Shown piece after piece: positions 1 through 6,195 of a DNA stretch of 6,269 nucleotides (its first letter is position 1; each line of letters starts with the position of its first letter). Below the pieces are notes generated by a model that was not told the origin of the DNA, made no database searches, and worked only from the letters and a program-made list of their open reading frames with translations. Source of the stretch: Clostridia bacterium (GTDB lineage: Bacteria; Bacillota; Clostridia; Oscillospirales; CAG-272); NCBI GenBank assembly GCA_900770605.1, contig CAAGKS010000037.1:1-6269 (forward strand), read 5' to 3'. The position numbers and the translations under genes are program-made.

Positions 1-1
1 A

Positions 2-28
2 AAAAAGTTTGATCAAAAACTTTGAAAA
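2..28 (+). repeat. Left copy of a 27-base inverted repeat bracketing the gene cluster
   Basis: Positions 2-28 are the exact reverse complement of 6150-6176. The repeat is AT-rich but contains the palindrome tttgatcaaa (8-17 here, 6161-6170 in the other copy), so it is not pure low-complexity sequence. Similarity stops at both ends: position 29 does not match 6149, and position 1 does not match 6177. It probably belongs to a dispersed intergenic element; the left part may continue beyond the window. Confidence 0.8.
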
Positions 29-60
29 CTTTGAAAACTTTGAAAACTTTGAAACTTTAA
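16..60 (+). repeat. Tandem 9-base repeats (aaaactttg)
   Basis: The unit aaaactttg occurs four times without interruption (16-24, 25-33, 34-42, 43-51), followed by a degenerate fifth copy, aaactttaa (52-60). The first unit overlaps the inverted repeat at 2-28. It is non-coding, upstream of the first peptidase gene. Possible origins are slippage expansion of the inverted-repeat edge or a binding array; nothing in the sequence decides between them. Confidence 0.85.
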
Positions 61-65
61 AGTTT
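52..65. repeat. Perfect 14-base palindrome upstream of the operon
   Basis: The sequence aaactttaaagttt reads identically on both strands. It lies 50 bases before the first start codon, directly after the tandem 9-base repeats. A palindrome in this place could be an operator half-site pair, but it may also be a by-product of the repeat unit meeting its inverse. No regulator gene is present in the window. Confidence 0.5.
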
Positions 66-104
66 TGAACGGTTAGAGATTGAACAGGAAAATCTTAAGA
101 AATT

Positions 105-110
105 GAGAGG
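105..110 (+). promoter_or_regulatory. Ribosome binding site of the first peptidase gene
   Basis: gagagg is followed by five bases and the ATG at 116, which fixes the start of the first gene. The same agaggta-type context precedes the acyltransferase gene. Confidence 0.7.
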
Positions 111-115
111 TAAAT

Positions 116-1192
116 ATGTCAGACAACAAACGAAAAGAACAGCTTAAACAGTTGATAATCTCGCTTTGCTCGGTGTCTTCTGTTTCAGGCTTTGAAAAAA
201 GAGCCGCAAAAAAGGTCGAGGAGCTCTGCTCCGAAGGCTTTGACGAGTTTTACTCCGATGCGGTTGGTAACTGCACCCTTGTAAAACGCTGCGGTAAGCA
301 AAACGCTCCCCGCGTGCTTATAGACGCGCATCTCGACGAGGTGGGAATGCTGGTAAGCGGCATCTGCGAGGGCGGATTTTTGAGAGTTACCAATATGGGC
401 GGTATCGACGTCAGCATCTTGCAGGCGGCAGACGTTATCATCTACGGCGAGCAGACCCTGCGCGGCGTTATCGGCTCTACTCCCCCTCACCTCAAAAAGA
501 CGGACGACCTTCCCAAGCCCAACGAGCTTCTCGTTGACGTGGGACTTCCCAAAGAAAAGCTCGAGGAGCTCGTTCCCCTTGGAACTCCCGTTGGATTTGC
601 GCCCGTTTACACCGAGCTTCTCGGCGACAAGCTGTGCGGAAAGGCGTTCGACGACAAGGCATGCGGAGCATGCGCTATATTCGCCATCGCAAACACCCCA
701 CGCGAAAAGCTCGCCGCTGACGTTTACGTTACCCTCTCCGCAATGGAAGAAACGAGCCGCCTTGGCAGTGTCAGCGCCAGCACCTTTGCAATAGACCCCG
801 ATTACGCCATGACCATCGACGTGGGATTTGCGCGTACTCCCGGCACAAAGGACCTTGAGACCACAAAGATGGGCGAGGGCATCACAGTCACCGCGAGTGC
901 TTCTACTCACAGAGTACTTACCGAGCTTTGCAAGCAGCTCTGCGACGATCAGAATATCCCCTGCTCCGTCCTTGCAAGCCCTATGGGCACAGGCACCAAC
1001 GCGACCTCGGTAAACCTCGTAGGACTTGGAATTCCCGTAGTTGACGTAGGACTTCCCCTTGCAAGCATGCACACTTACGTTGAGGTCATCTCCATGACAG
1101 ACGCGCTGACGCTTTGCGATCTTGTGAGCGCGTTCGTATGCAACAAGGATATAGCAGACAAAATGACACAAAGAGAGGAGATAGAATTATGA
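116..1192 (+). CDS. M42 family metallopeptidase (aminopeptidase), divergent first paralogue
   Basis: This 358-residue protein is of usual length for the M42 (FrvX/YsdC/TET) cytoplasmic aminopeptidases, which use two metal ions to remove N-terminal residues from peptides. The visible active-site series is complete: DAHLDE at 70-75 (metal ligand His72, catalytic-base support Asp74), FDD at 178-180 (bridging Asp), the Glu pair 211-212, Asp235 in TIDVGF, and His319 in SMHTYVE. The small dimerisation/PDZ-like domain typical of the family should lie at about 78-170 and contains the PPHL motif (123-126). The start is supported by gagagg at 105-110, five bases before ATG. The stop overlaps the next start (ATGA), so it heads a coupled operon. 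Oddities: the usual EEVGLRG is EETSRLG, the usual GGTDA is GTNA (Asn295), and Cys174, Cys183 and Cys186 surround the bridging Asp. The family is clear; peptide substrate and metal are unknown. Confidence 0.93.
   Translation: MSDNKRKEQLKQLIISLCSVSSVSGFEKRAAKKVEELCSEGFDEFYSDAVGNCTLVKRCGKQNAPRVLIDAHLDEVGMLVSGICEGGFLRVTNMGGIDVSILQAADVIIYGEQTLRGVIGSTPPHLKKTDDLPKPNELLVDVGLPKEKLEELVPLGTPVGFAPVYTELLGDKLCGKAFDDKACGACAIFAIANTPREKLAADVYVTLSAMEETSRLGSVSASTFAIDPDYAMTIDVGFARTPGTKDLETTKMGEGITVTASASTHRVLTELCKQLCDDQNIPCSVLASPMGTGTNATSVNLVGLGIPVVDVGLPLASMHTYVEVISMTDALTLCDLVSAFVCNKDIADKMTQREEIEL
1176..1180 (+). promoter_or_regulatory. Ribosome binding site deciding the start of the second peptidase gene
   Basis: aggag sits inside the end of the first gene, eight bases before the ATG at 1189. 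It favours this start over the upstream in-frame ATG at 1114 and, together with the ATGA overlap, supports coupled translation. Confidence 0.7.
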
Positions 1193-2259
1193 CAAGTTCC
1201 TCACTTATAAAAAGACTTTGCTCTCTTCCCGGCCCGTCAGGACGCGAGGAAGCGGTTGCCGAGCAGATAAAGCAGGAGATAGCTCCCTTTGGCGCTGACT
1301 GCATTACCGACAGAATGGGTAACGTCATCGCCGTTATGCGCTTCTCTGCAGGTAACGACTCTCCCAGAAAGAGAATTATGATCTCCGCTCACATGGACGA
1401 GGTCGGATTTATGGTAACCGAGATCCGCGGAGACGGAACTCTCGGGATCTCAAACGTCGGCGGTATCAGTGATGCCGTTATCTCGGGCAGACGTGTCAAG
1501 CTCATGAGCAAAAAGGGCTTGGTGAACGGCGTTATCGCATCCAAGGCTATACACCTCAAGGAAAAAGAGGAGCGCGCAAAAGCGCCTCACGTTGACAAGC
1601 TCTATATCGACATCGGCGCAAAGGACGCAGACGAGGCGGCTGAATACGCGTTCGTTGGAGCGTACGCGGTATTCGACTCCGAATATTATGAATTTGGCGA
1701 GGATCTCGTAAAAGCAAAGGCACTCGACGACAGAATGGGCTGCGCGGCTATGATAGAAATGATGAGCTCGCTCTCAAAGGATCCCCCAAAGCAAAACCTT
1801 GACGCTTGCTTTTGCTTTACGGTGCGCGAGGAGATAGGACTTTCAGGCGCAAAGGCGGCGGCTTACCGCTTGCGCCCCGATCTTGCTATCGTGCTTGAGA
1901 CCACCGCTATCGCAGATCTTCCCGACGTTGCCGAGAAGGAAAGAGTTGGCGACGTTGGAAGCGGAGTTGTGGTATCCGTTATGGACCGCTCCACCATCTA
2001 TCCCAAGGAGATCATCGCCGCGGCGCTTGACGTTGCAAAGAAGCAAAATATTGCGGCGCAAGTCAAGAGATACGTCAGCGGAGGCAACGACGCGGGCACT
2101 ATCCACAAGACCGCAGACGGCGTCAAGACGCTTGCGCTTTCCGTTCCCACAAGATACCTGCACTCCCCCGCTTGCGTGGCAAGCATGAAGGACTATAATT
2201 CACAAAAACAGCTCTGCGAGGCGCTTATCCGCTCTCTTGCAGATTCGGAGGTAATATGA
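1189..2259 (+). CDS. M42 family metallopeptidase (aminopeptidase), second paralogue
   Basis: This is a 356-residue M42 aminopeptidase, paralogous to its neighbours on both sides. Motifs in order: LCSLPGPSGRE at 10-20 (family N-terminal signature), SAHMDEVG at 66-73 (His68, Asp70), IHL at 121-123, YIDIGA at 139-144, LDDRMG at 179-184 (bridging Asp), REEIGLSG at 213-220 (Glu214 general base, Glu215 ligand), Glu237 in LETT at the position where the paralogues have Asp, GGNDAG at 298-303, and YLHSP at 323-327 (His325 ligand). All expected metal ligands are present, so activity is likely. I chose the ATG at 1189 because aggag (1176-1180) lies eight bases upstream and it gives an ATGA overlap with the preceding stop, implying translational coupling. 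An in-frame ATG at 1114 would add 25 residues of shadow translation from gene one. It is likely cytoplasmic, with no signal peptide. The exact residue preference cannot be read from the sequence. Confidence 0.95.
   Translation: MTSSSLIKRLCSLPGPSGREEAVAEQIKQEIAPFGADCITDRMGNVIAVMRFSAGNDSPRKRIMISAHMDEVGFMVTEIRGDGTLGISNVGGISDAVISGRRVKLMSKKGLVNGVIASKAIHLKEKEERAKAPHVDKLYIDIGAKDADEAAEYAFVGAYAVFDSEYYEFGEDLVKAKALDDRMGCAAMIEMMSSLSKDPPKQNLDACFCFTVREEIGLSGAKAAAYRLRPDLAIVLETTAIADLPDVAEKERVGDVGSGVVVSVMDRSTIYPKEIIAAALDVAKKQNIAAQVKRYVSGGNDAGTIHKTADGVKTLALSVPTRYLHSPACVASMKDYNSQKQLCEALIRSLADSEVI
2247..2251 (+). promoter_or_regulatory. Ribosome binding site deciding the start of the third peptidase gene
   Basis: ggagg lies within the end of the second gene, four bases before the ATG at 2256, which itself overlaps the preceding TGA. 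The site is close to consensus, though the spacing is short. Confidence 0.65.
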
Positions 2260-3272
2260 AGCTTTATAATACTGTAAAAGAACTCTGCCTCTGCCCCTCT
2301 ATCTCGGGCAGAGAACAAAAAATATGCGCGCTTCTCGCAAAGCGCGTTGCTCCCTTCTGTGACGAAGTGCGCACAGATGCGCTCGGCAATCTCATCGCTC
2401 TCAAAAAGGGTAGCGCAAGCAATGCAAAGAAGATAATGCTCGACGCTCACATGGACGAGATAGGCTTCCTTGCAACCTTTATCGAGGACTCGGGTATGAT
2501 CCGCGTTGCAAACGTAGGCGGTATATCCTTTGCCGCTTCCGCTTTCTCAAAGGTAGTTTCCGAGAACGGCGTAAAGGGCGTTCTCGTTCCCGACTCCAAG
2601 ACCAAGGCAGCTGACTACAAGAGTGACGTATTTTACATCGACATCGGCGCAAAGACCAAAAAGCTGGCAGAGGCTCGCGTAAAGATCGGCGACTTCTTCG
2701 TTGCCGCTCCCTCACTTGAAAAGCTCATGGGCACAAGGATCGCGGGCAGACCTCTCGACGACAGAATAGGCTGCGCGATACTCCTTGGAATCGCCGAAAA
2801 GATCGCCAAGACAGGCACAGCTCACGACGTATATTACGTGTTCTCCGTTCAGGAGGAGGTAGGCTGTCGCGGCGCGCTTCCCGCGGCATTCTCCATCGCT
2901 CCCGATTTTGCGCTTTGCTTTGACGTTACAGGCACAGGCGACACCCCTGCGGCAACGCCTATGGCGTGCAGTGTAGGCGGCGGCGCGGCTATAAAGATCA
3001 AGGACGCCTCCGTTATCTGTAACGAGGGCGTGGTCAAAAAGCTCACCGAGCTTGCAAAAGCTAACAACATCAAGCACCAGAAGGAGATCCTGCTCTACGG
3101 CGGAACTGACACGTCCGCTATGCAGCTCGCAGGCTCAGGCGCGGCGGCTGGCGCGCTCTCCATTCCTTCGAGATATATCCACTCAGGCGTTGAGGTCTGC
3201 GATCTTGACGACGTTCAGTGCTGCATAGATCTTGCAGTCGCATTTATCGCCGACGATCTCGGCAGCATCTGA
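2256..3272 (+). CDS. M42 family metallopeptidase (aminopeptidase), third paralogue
   Basis: This 338-residue protein is the shortest of the three M42 paralogues. Visible motifs: LCPSISGRE at 12-20, LDAHMDEIGF at 62-71 (His65, Asp67), YIDIGA at 127-132, LDDRIGC at 167-173 (bridging Asp), VQEEVGCRG at 198-206 (Glu200 and Glu201), FDVTGTGDTP at 222-231 (Asp223), GGTDTSA at 282-288, and YIHSGVEV at 307-314 (His309). This catalytic core is the most family-typical of the three, especially QEEVG and GGTD. The central small domain is reduced: the conserved His-containing loop seen in the two upstream paralogues is missing, with VPDSKTKAADYK instead at 111-122. The start overlaps the previous stop as ATGA, with ggagg at 2247-2251, pointing to coupled translation and a fixed expression ratio. 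Its role is probably trimming of short peptides in the cytoplasm, alone or with its paralogues in a TET-like complex. The latter is inference. Confidence 0.95.
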   Translation: MKLYNTVKELCLCPSISGREQKICALLAKRVAPFCDEVRTDALGNLIALKKGSASNAKKIMLDAHMDEIGFLATFIEDSGMIRVANVGGISFAASAFSKVVSENGVKGVLVPDSKTKAADYKSDVFYIDIGAKTKKLAEARVKIGDFFVAAPSLEKLMGTRIAGRPLDDRIGCAILLGIAEKIAKTGTAHDVYYVFSVQEEVGCRGALPAAFSIAPDFALCFDVTGTGDTPAATPMACSVGGGAAIKIKDASVICNEGVVKKLTELAKANNIKHQKEILLYGGTDTSAMQLAGSGAAAGALSIPSRYIHSGVEVCDLDDVQCCIDLAVAFIADDLGSI

Positions 3273-3288
3273 GAGGGCGGTAGTAAAA

Positions 3289-4563
3289 ATGCAGGTTTCT
3301 CAAAAAGCAGAGGCGCTCGCAAGAGCCGCCGAGCAGCAGCTTGGACAGATATTCGCAGAGGTGGACAGGATCTCCTTTGAGAACACCAAAAAAATAATGG
3401 ATTCCTTCAAGAAGCATCGCGTGAGTGACGCGGTGTTTGCAGGCAGCAGCGGATACGGCTACGGCGACCGCGGCAGAGATCTCCTTGACGAGATCTGGGC
3501 GGACGTTATGGACGCCGAGGCGGCGTTCGTGCGCCACAGCATCGTCAACGGAACTCAGGCGCTGACTATCGGCCTTTTCGGACTTCTCCGTCCGAACGAC
3601 ATACTTTTCTCCATCGCAGGCAAGCCCTACGACACGCTTGACGAGGTCATCGGAAACGTGGGCGAGGCAGGAAACGGCTCGCTCCGCGATTTTGGCGTTG
3701 AGTACAGGCAGGCAGACCTTGACGGGAACGGTAACTTTGACAAGGACCGCATTCGCGAGGTGCTCACATCAGAGGGAGATCGCGTAAAGGTAGTATTTAT
3801 CCAGCGCTCCAAGGGATATCTTAACAGAAAGACGTTATGTGTTGACGAGATCGGGGAAATAATAAGCTTTGTCAAGGCTATAAAGCCGGATTGCTACGTT
3901 GTGGTCGACAACTGCTACGGCGAGTTCACCGAAACGCGTGAGCCCACGGCTGTTGGCGCTGATATGATAATCGGCTCGCTCATCAAAAATGCGGGCGGCG
4001 GAATGGCTGAAACAGGCGGCTATATAGCAGGAACGGCAAAGGCAGTCGAGCTTGCCTCTTACCGCTTGACCTCGGTTGGCTGCGGCCTTGAGGTTGGTGC
4101 TACGCTTGGTCAGAACAAGAGTCTTTACAAGGGACTTTTCTATGCTCCGCACACCACCGCGCAGGCGATAAAGACCGCGCATCTTGCGGCGTATATATTC
4201 GGCGAGGACGGGCTTGGCTTTGAGGTTGAGCCGCATTGGAGTCAGCCGAGATACGACATAATCCAGGCGGTGATCACCCACGATCCCGAGGCGCTTTGCG
4301 CTATTTGCCGCGGAATTCAGGCAGGCTCGCCCATCGACTCCCACGTAACCCCTGAGCCTTGGGAGATGCCCGGATATTCCGACAAGGTGATAATGGCGGC
4401 GGGAGCGTTCACGCAAGGCTCGTCCATCGAGCTCTCCGCAGACGGCCCTCTGCGCCCCCCTTATACCGCGTATCTCCAGGGCGGACTTACATATGAGAGC
4501 GGCAGGATAGGCATCGTATCCGCCGCTGAAGAGGTCCTCAGATCAAGAGCGGAAAATAACTGA
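3289..4563 (+). CDS. ynbB: YnbB-like PLP-dependent 'methionine gamma-lyase family' protein
   Basis: This 424-residue fold-type I PLP enzyme belongs to the YnbB/'aluminium resistance protein' family (Pfam Met_gamma_lyase), whose physiological reaction is poorly established. Family-typical segments: SSGYGYGDRGRDLLDEIWADV (53-73), VNGTQALTIGLFGLLRPND (86-104), IAGKPYDTLDEVIG (109-122), VVVDNCYGEFTE (204-215; Asp207 expected to pair with the pyridine nitrogen), SLIKNAGGG (230-238; Lys233 is the likely Schiff-base lysine), SYRLTSVGCGLEVGATL (257-273), PHTTAQAIKTAHLAAYIF (287-304), and a C-terminal domain with SHVTPEPWEMPGY and PPYTAYLQGGLTYESG. The start at 3289 follows the third peptidase stop by 16 bases, with aggg/ggcggt upstream. 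An in-frame ATG at 3232 would lie inside the previous gene and lacks a good binding site. The short gap suggests co-transcription with the peptidases, making an amino-acid substrate plausible. The symbol is given by family resemblance; no biochemical reaction should be assumed. Confidence 0.88.
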   Translation: MQVSQKAEALARAAEQQLGQIFAEVDRISFENTKKIMDSFKKHRVSDAVFAGSSGYGYGDRGRDLLDEIWADVMDAEAAFVRHSIVNGTQALTIGLFGLLRPNDILFSIAGKPYDTLDEVIGNVGEAGNGSLRDFGVEYRQADLDGNGNFDKDRIREVLTSEGDRVKVVFIQRSKGYLNRKTLCVDEIGEIISFVKAIKPDCYVVVDNCYGEFTETREPTAVGADMIIGSLIKNAGGGMAETGGYIAGTAKAVELASYRLTSVGCGLEVGATLGQNKSLYKGLFYAPHTTAQAIKTAHLAAYIFGEDGLGFEVEPHWSQPRYDIIQAVITHDPEALCAICRGIQAGSPIDSHVTPEPWEMPGYSDKVIMAAGAFTQGSSIELSADGPLRPPYTAYLQGGLTYESGRIGIVSAAEEVLRSRAENN

Positions 4564-4610
4564 ATATTTTATAAAAAACAGATACATATTCAATTCGAAA
4601 AGAGGTAACT
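4564..4610 (+). other. 47-base intergenic gap before the acyltransferase gene
   Basis: This AT-rich stretch carries agagg at 4601-4605 as ribosome binding site. I see no terminator hairpin between the PLP-enzyme gene and the acyltransferase gene, so read-through is possible. The tract tattttataaaaaa is promoter-like in composition, but I could not pick a convincing -35/-10 pair. Confidence 0.4.
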
Positions 4611-6014
4611 ATGCTTTTTTCTTCACTTGAATTCTTGTATCTGTTTTTTCCTTTGTGCGCGTGCATATATTTTGCCGCGCCGAGCAGAGCAAAAAACACC
4701 GTGCTGCTTGCGGCAAGTCTTATTTTTTACGCCCTGCCGGAGCCAAAGCTATTGCCGCTTCTCGTGGCGGTATCGCTTGTGAATTTTTGGTTTGGAATGG
4801 GCGTGAGCAGAAAGCTGCAGAGCAAAAAGCTCCGCGGTGCAAACGCCCTCGTTGCGCTCGCTGTAATATTTAACGCGAGCGTGCTTTTTGCCTTTAAATA
4901 TCTCGATCCTCTACTCTCGCTCGTGGGCGCAAAGCCGCTCGGCATCACGCTGCCGACGGGCATTTCATTTTACGTTTTTCAAGCGCTCTCGTACGTCATC
5001 GACGTCAGAAGATCGGCGGCAAAAAAGCAGCGCAGCTTTGCTAAATTTCTCACCTACGTCACGCTTTTTCCGCAACTCGTGGCAGGCCCTATCGTGCGCT
5101 ACTGCGAGATCGACGGCTATCTTGACAAGCGGCGGCACTCGATCTCGCTCGCCGCGGACGGCGCGCGTCTGTTTTTGGTGGGGCTTTCAAAAAAGGTGTT
5201 GCTCGCAGACCTTGCGGCAGACGAATGGACACGCCTTATGACGTTGAGGAAGACCTATCCCACCGCTCTTGGCGCATCTCTTGCTCTGATATTTTTCTCG
5301 TTCCGCATATACTTTGATTTTTCGGGTTATTCCGATATGGCGCGTGGGCTTGGCAAGATATTCGGATTTGAATTCCCCATAAATTTCAACTATCCCTACA
5401 CCGCAAAAAGTATTGGCGAATTCTGGCGGCGGTGGCATATCACGCTATCCTCGTATTTCCGCGAATACGTATATTTCTCGCTCGGCGGAAGCAGGCGCGG
5501 CAGAGCGCGGACTTACCTTGCCTTGCTCGCGGTGTGGGCGCTTACGGGCATCTGGCACGGCGCGTCGCTCAATTTTTTAGTGTGGGGCTTGTATTTTTTT
5601 GTGATACTGTGTATCGAAAAGACCTTTCTTGCAAAGCTGCTCTCTCGCGCCCCAAGCGCTATTTGCCACGCGTATTCGCTGATACTGATAGGCTTCGGGT
5701 GGCTGATATTTTGTTGCGACGGACAAACGCTGACGCTCGCCGACGGCGCGGCGCTGCTCGGTGAGATGCTCTGCATAAACACGCCGCTCGCCTCAAACGA
5801 TAGCCTTTTTGAGCTGCTCCGAAATCTGCCTCTGCTCTTTGTAATGGCATTTGGCTGTACCCCTCTCCCCCGCGCACTATGGAGAAGGCTGTGTAAGCAA
5901 AAAAGCACCGTCGCATACCCACTCAGCGCATTTCTGTCAGTCGCCGCACTACTCACCTGTACCTGCTTCCTCGTCACCTCGTCCTACGAACCATTTCTGT
6001 ATTTTAAATTTTAA
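4611..6014 (+). CDS. AlgI-type membrane-bound O-acyltransferase (MBOAT)
   Basis: This 467-residue polytopic membrane protein has the length and motif order of AlgI-like MBOAT enzymes, which move an acyl (often acetyl) group across the membrane onto a polysaccharide or other envelope hydroxyl. Hydrophobic segments occur at about 8-25, 28-42, 46-62, 78-97, 112-130, 146-163, 185-200, 218-238, 301-315, 318-337, 352-369 and 435-456. Diagnostic motifs are LPTGISFYVFQALSYVIDV (114-132), FPQLVAGPIVRY (153-164), YFDFSGYSDMARGLGKIFGF (234-253), FWRRWHITLSSYFREYVYF (271-289) with conserved His276, and TGIWHGASLNFLVWG (312-326) with the catalytic His316. It ends in YFKF, resembling the usual aromatic AlgI terminus, so it looks full length. 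The binding site agagg (4601-4605) lies five bases before ATG. The customary DHHW/AlgJ-like partner is not seen in the remaining 255 bases. The acceptor is unknown; DltB-like alanylation is less likely because no dlt genes are nearby. Confidence 0.93.
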   Translation: MLFSSLEFLYLFFPLCACIYFAAPSRAKNTVLLAASLIFYALPEPKLLPLLVAVSLVNFWFGMGVSRKLQSKKLRGANALVALAVIFNASVLFAFKYLDPLLSLVGAKPLGITLPTGISFYVFQALSYVIDVRRSAAKKQRSFAKFLTYVTLFPQLVAGPIVRYCEIDGYLDKRRHSISLAADGARLFLVGLSKKVLLADLAADEWTRLMTLRKTYPTALGASLALIFFSFRIYFDFSGYSDMARGLGKIFGFEFPINFNYPYTAKSIGEFWRRWHITLSSYFREYVYFSLGGSRRGRARTYLALLAVWALTGIWHGASLNFLVWGLYFFVILCIEKTFLAKLLSRAPSAICHAYSLILIGFGWLIFCCDGQTLTLADGAALLGEMLCINTPLASNDSLFELLRNLPLLFVMAFGCTPLPRALWRRLCKQKSTVAYPLSAFLSVAALLTCTCFLVTSSYEPFLYFKF

Positions 6015-6114
6015 AGAGACGCGGGGGGCGCGAGGACGCGAGGATGCGATTAACGCTTTTTTGAAAAAAAGCTTAGCAAAAAACTTACTGAAAATTAAAA
6101 ATTAAAGCATTATT
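6015..6114 (+). other. Non-coding spacer with a short GC-rich repeat and AT-rich tract
   Basis: After the acyltransferase stop, a GC-rich segment contains two adjacent 8-base units (gcgaggac at 6030-6037, gcgaggat at 6038-6045) and the start of a third. It is followed by gctttttt/aaaaaagc, a weak AT-rich hairpin around 6055-6072, then an A-rich tract up to 6108. No credible gene is seen. Confidence 0.5.
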
Positions 6115-6153
6115 GGTGGAGTGCCCGTTTTCATTTCGGGAACTCCACCTTTT
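6115..6153 (+). terminator. Terminator-like hairpin after the acyltransferase gene
   Basis: A 13-base arm at 6115-6127 (ggtggagtgcccg) pairs with 6137-6149 (cgggaactccacc) with a single G-A mismatch and a 9-base T-rich loop, followed by tttt at 6150-6153. The stem is strong and placed 100 bases after the last stop. The short T tract makes termination plausible rather than certain; it may also be one end of the repeat element that follows. Confidence 0.6.
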
Positions 6154-6176
6154 CAAAGTTTTTGATCAAACTTTTT
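6150..6176 (-). repeat. Right copy of the 27-base inverted repeat
   Basis: This is the exact reverse complement of positions 2-28. Here it directly follows the strong hairpin and overlaps the left arm of the next one (6167-6189), so it is embedded in a structured element, whereas the left copy runs into tandem 9-base repeats. Confidence 0.8.
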
Positions 6177-6189
6177 CCCAAAAAGTTTG
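6167..6189. repeat. 10-base-pair AT-rich hairpin with ccc loop
   Basis: caaacttttt (6167-6176) pairs perfectly with aaaaagtttg (6180-6189) around a ccc loop. The left arm can alternatively pair with aaagttt at 6155-6161, giving a competing 7-base-pair hairpin with a 6-base loop, so the two folds exclude one another. Confidence 0.6.
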
Positions 6190-6195
6190 CAGGTT

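Noticed and set aside
16..60. CRISPR-like array
   Set aside because: The units are only nine bases with no spacers between them, so this is a simple tandem repeat.
65..93. Possible promoter with ttgaac (65-70) and gaaaat (88-93) at 17-base spacing
   Set aside because: Both boxes are poor matches and AT-rich sequence offers many equal candidates; a promoter is expected here, but I cannot place it.
185..1171. Long open frame of 328 codons on the minus strand opposite the first peptidase gene
   Set aside because: It mirrors the codon structure of a clearly conserved M42 gene, has no recognisable domain and no matching operon context; it is an antisense shadow.
1114..1188. Upstream start for the second peptidase adding 25 residues
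   Set aside because: The extension lies in the conserved C-terminus of the first gene and aligns with nothing in the paralogues, while the ATG at 1189 has a good binding site and an ATGA overlap.
3232..3288. Upstream start for the PLP-enzyme gene adding 19 residues
   Set aside because: It overlaps the third peptidase C-terminus, lacks a convincing binding site and is not needed for the family N-terminus.
3835..4416. 193-codon open frame on the minus strand inside the PLP-enzyme gene
   Set aside because: The plus strand encodes a full family-typical enzyme here; the antisense translation shows no motif.
5851..6105. 84-codon plus-strand open frame overlapping the acyltransferase 3' end
   Set aside because: It is out of frame with a well-supported membrane protein, is low complexity in the non-overlapping part and has no ribosome binding site evidence.
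2..6176. Composite transposon defined by the inverted 27-base repeats
   Set aside because: There is no transposase or recombinase gene and no target-site duplication can be seen; the repeats are kept only as an inverted repeat pair.
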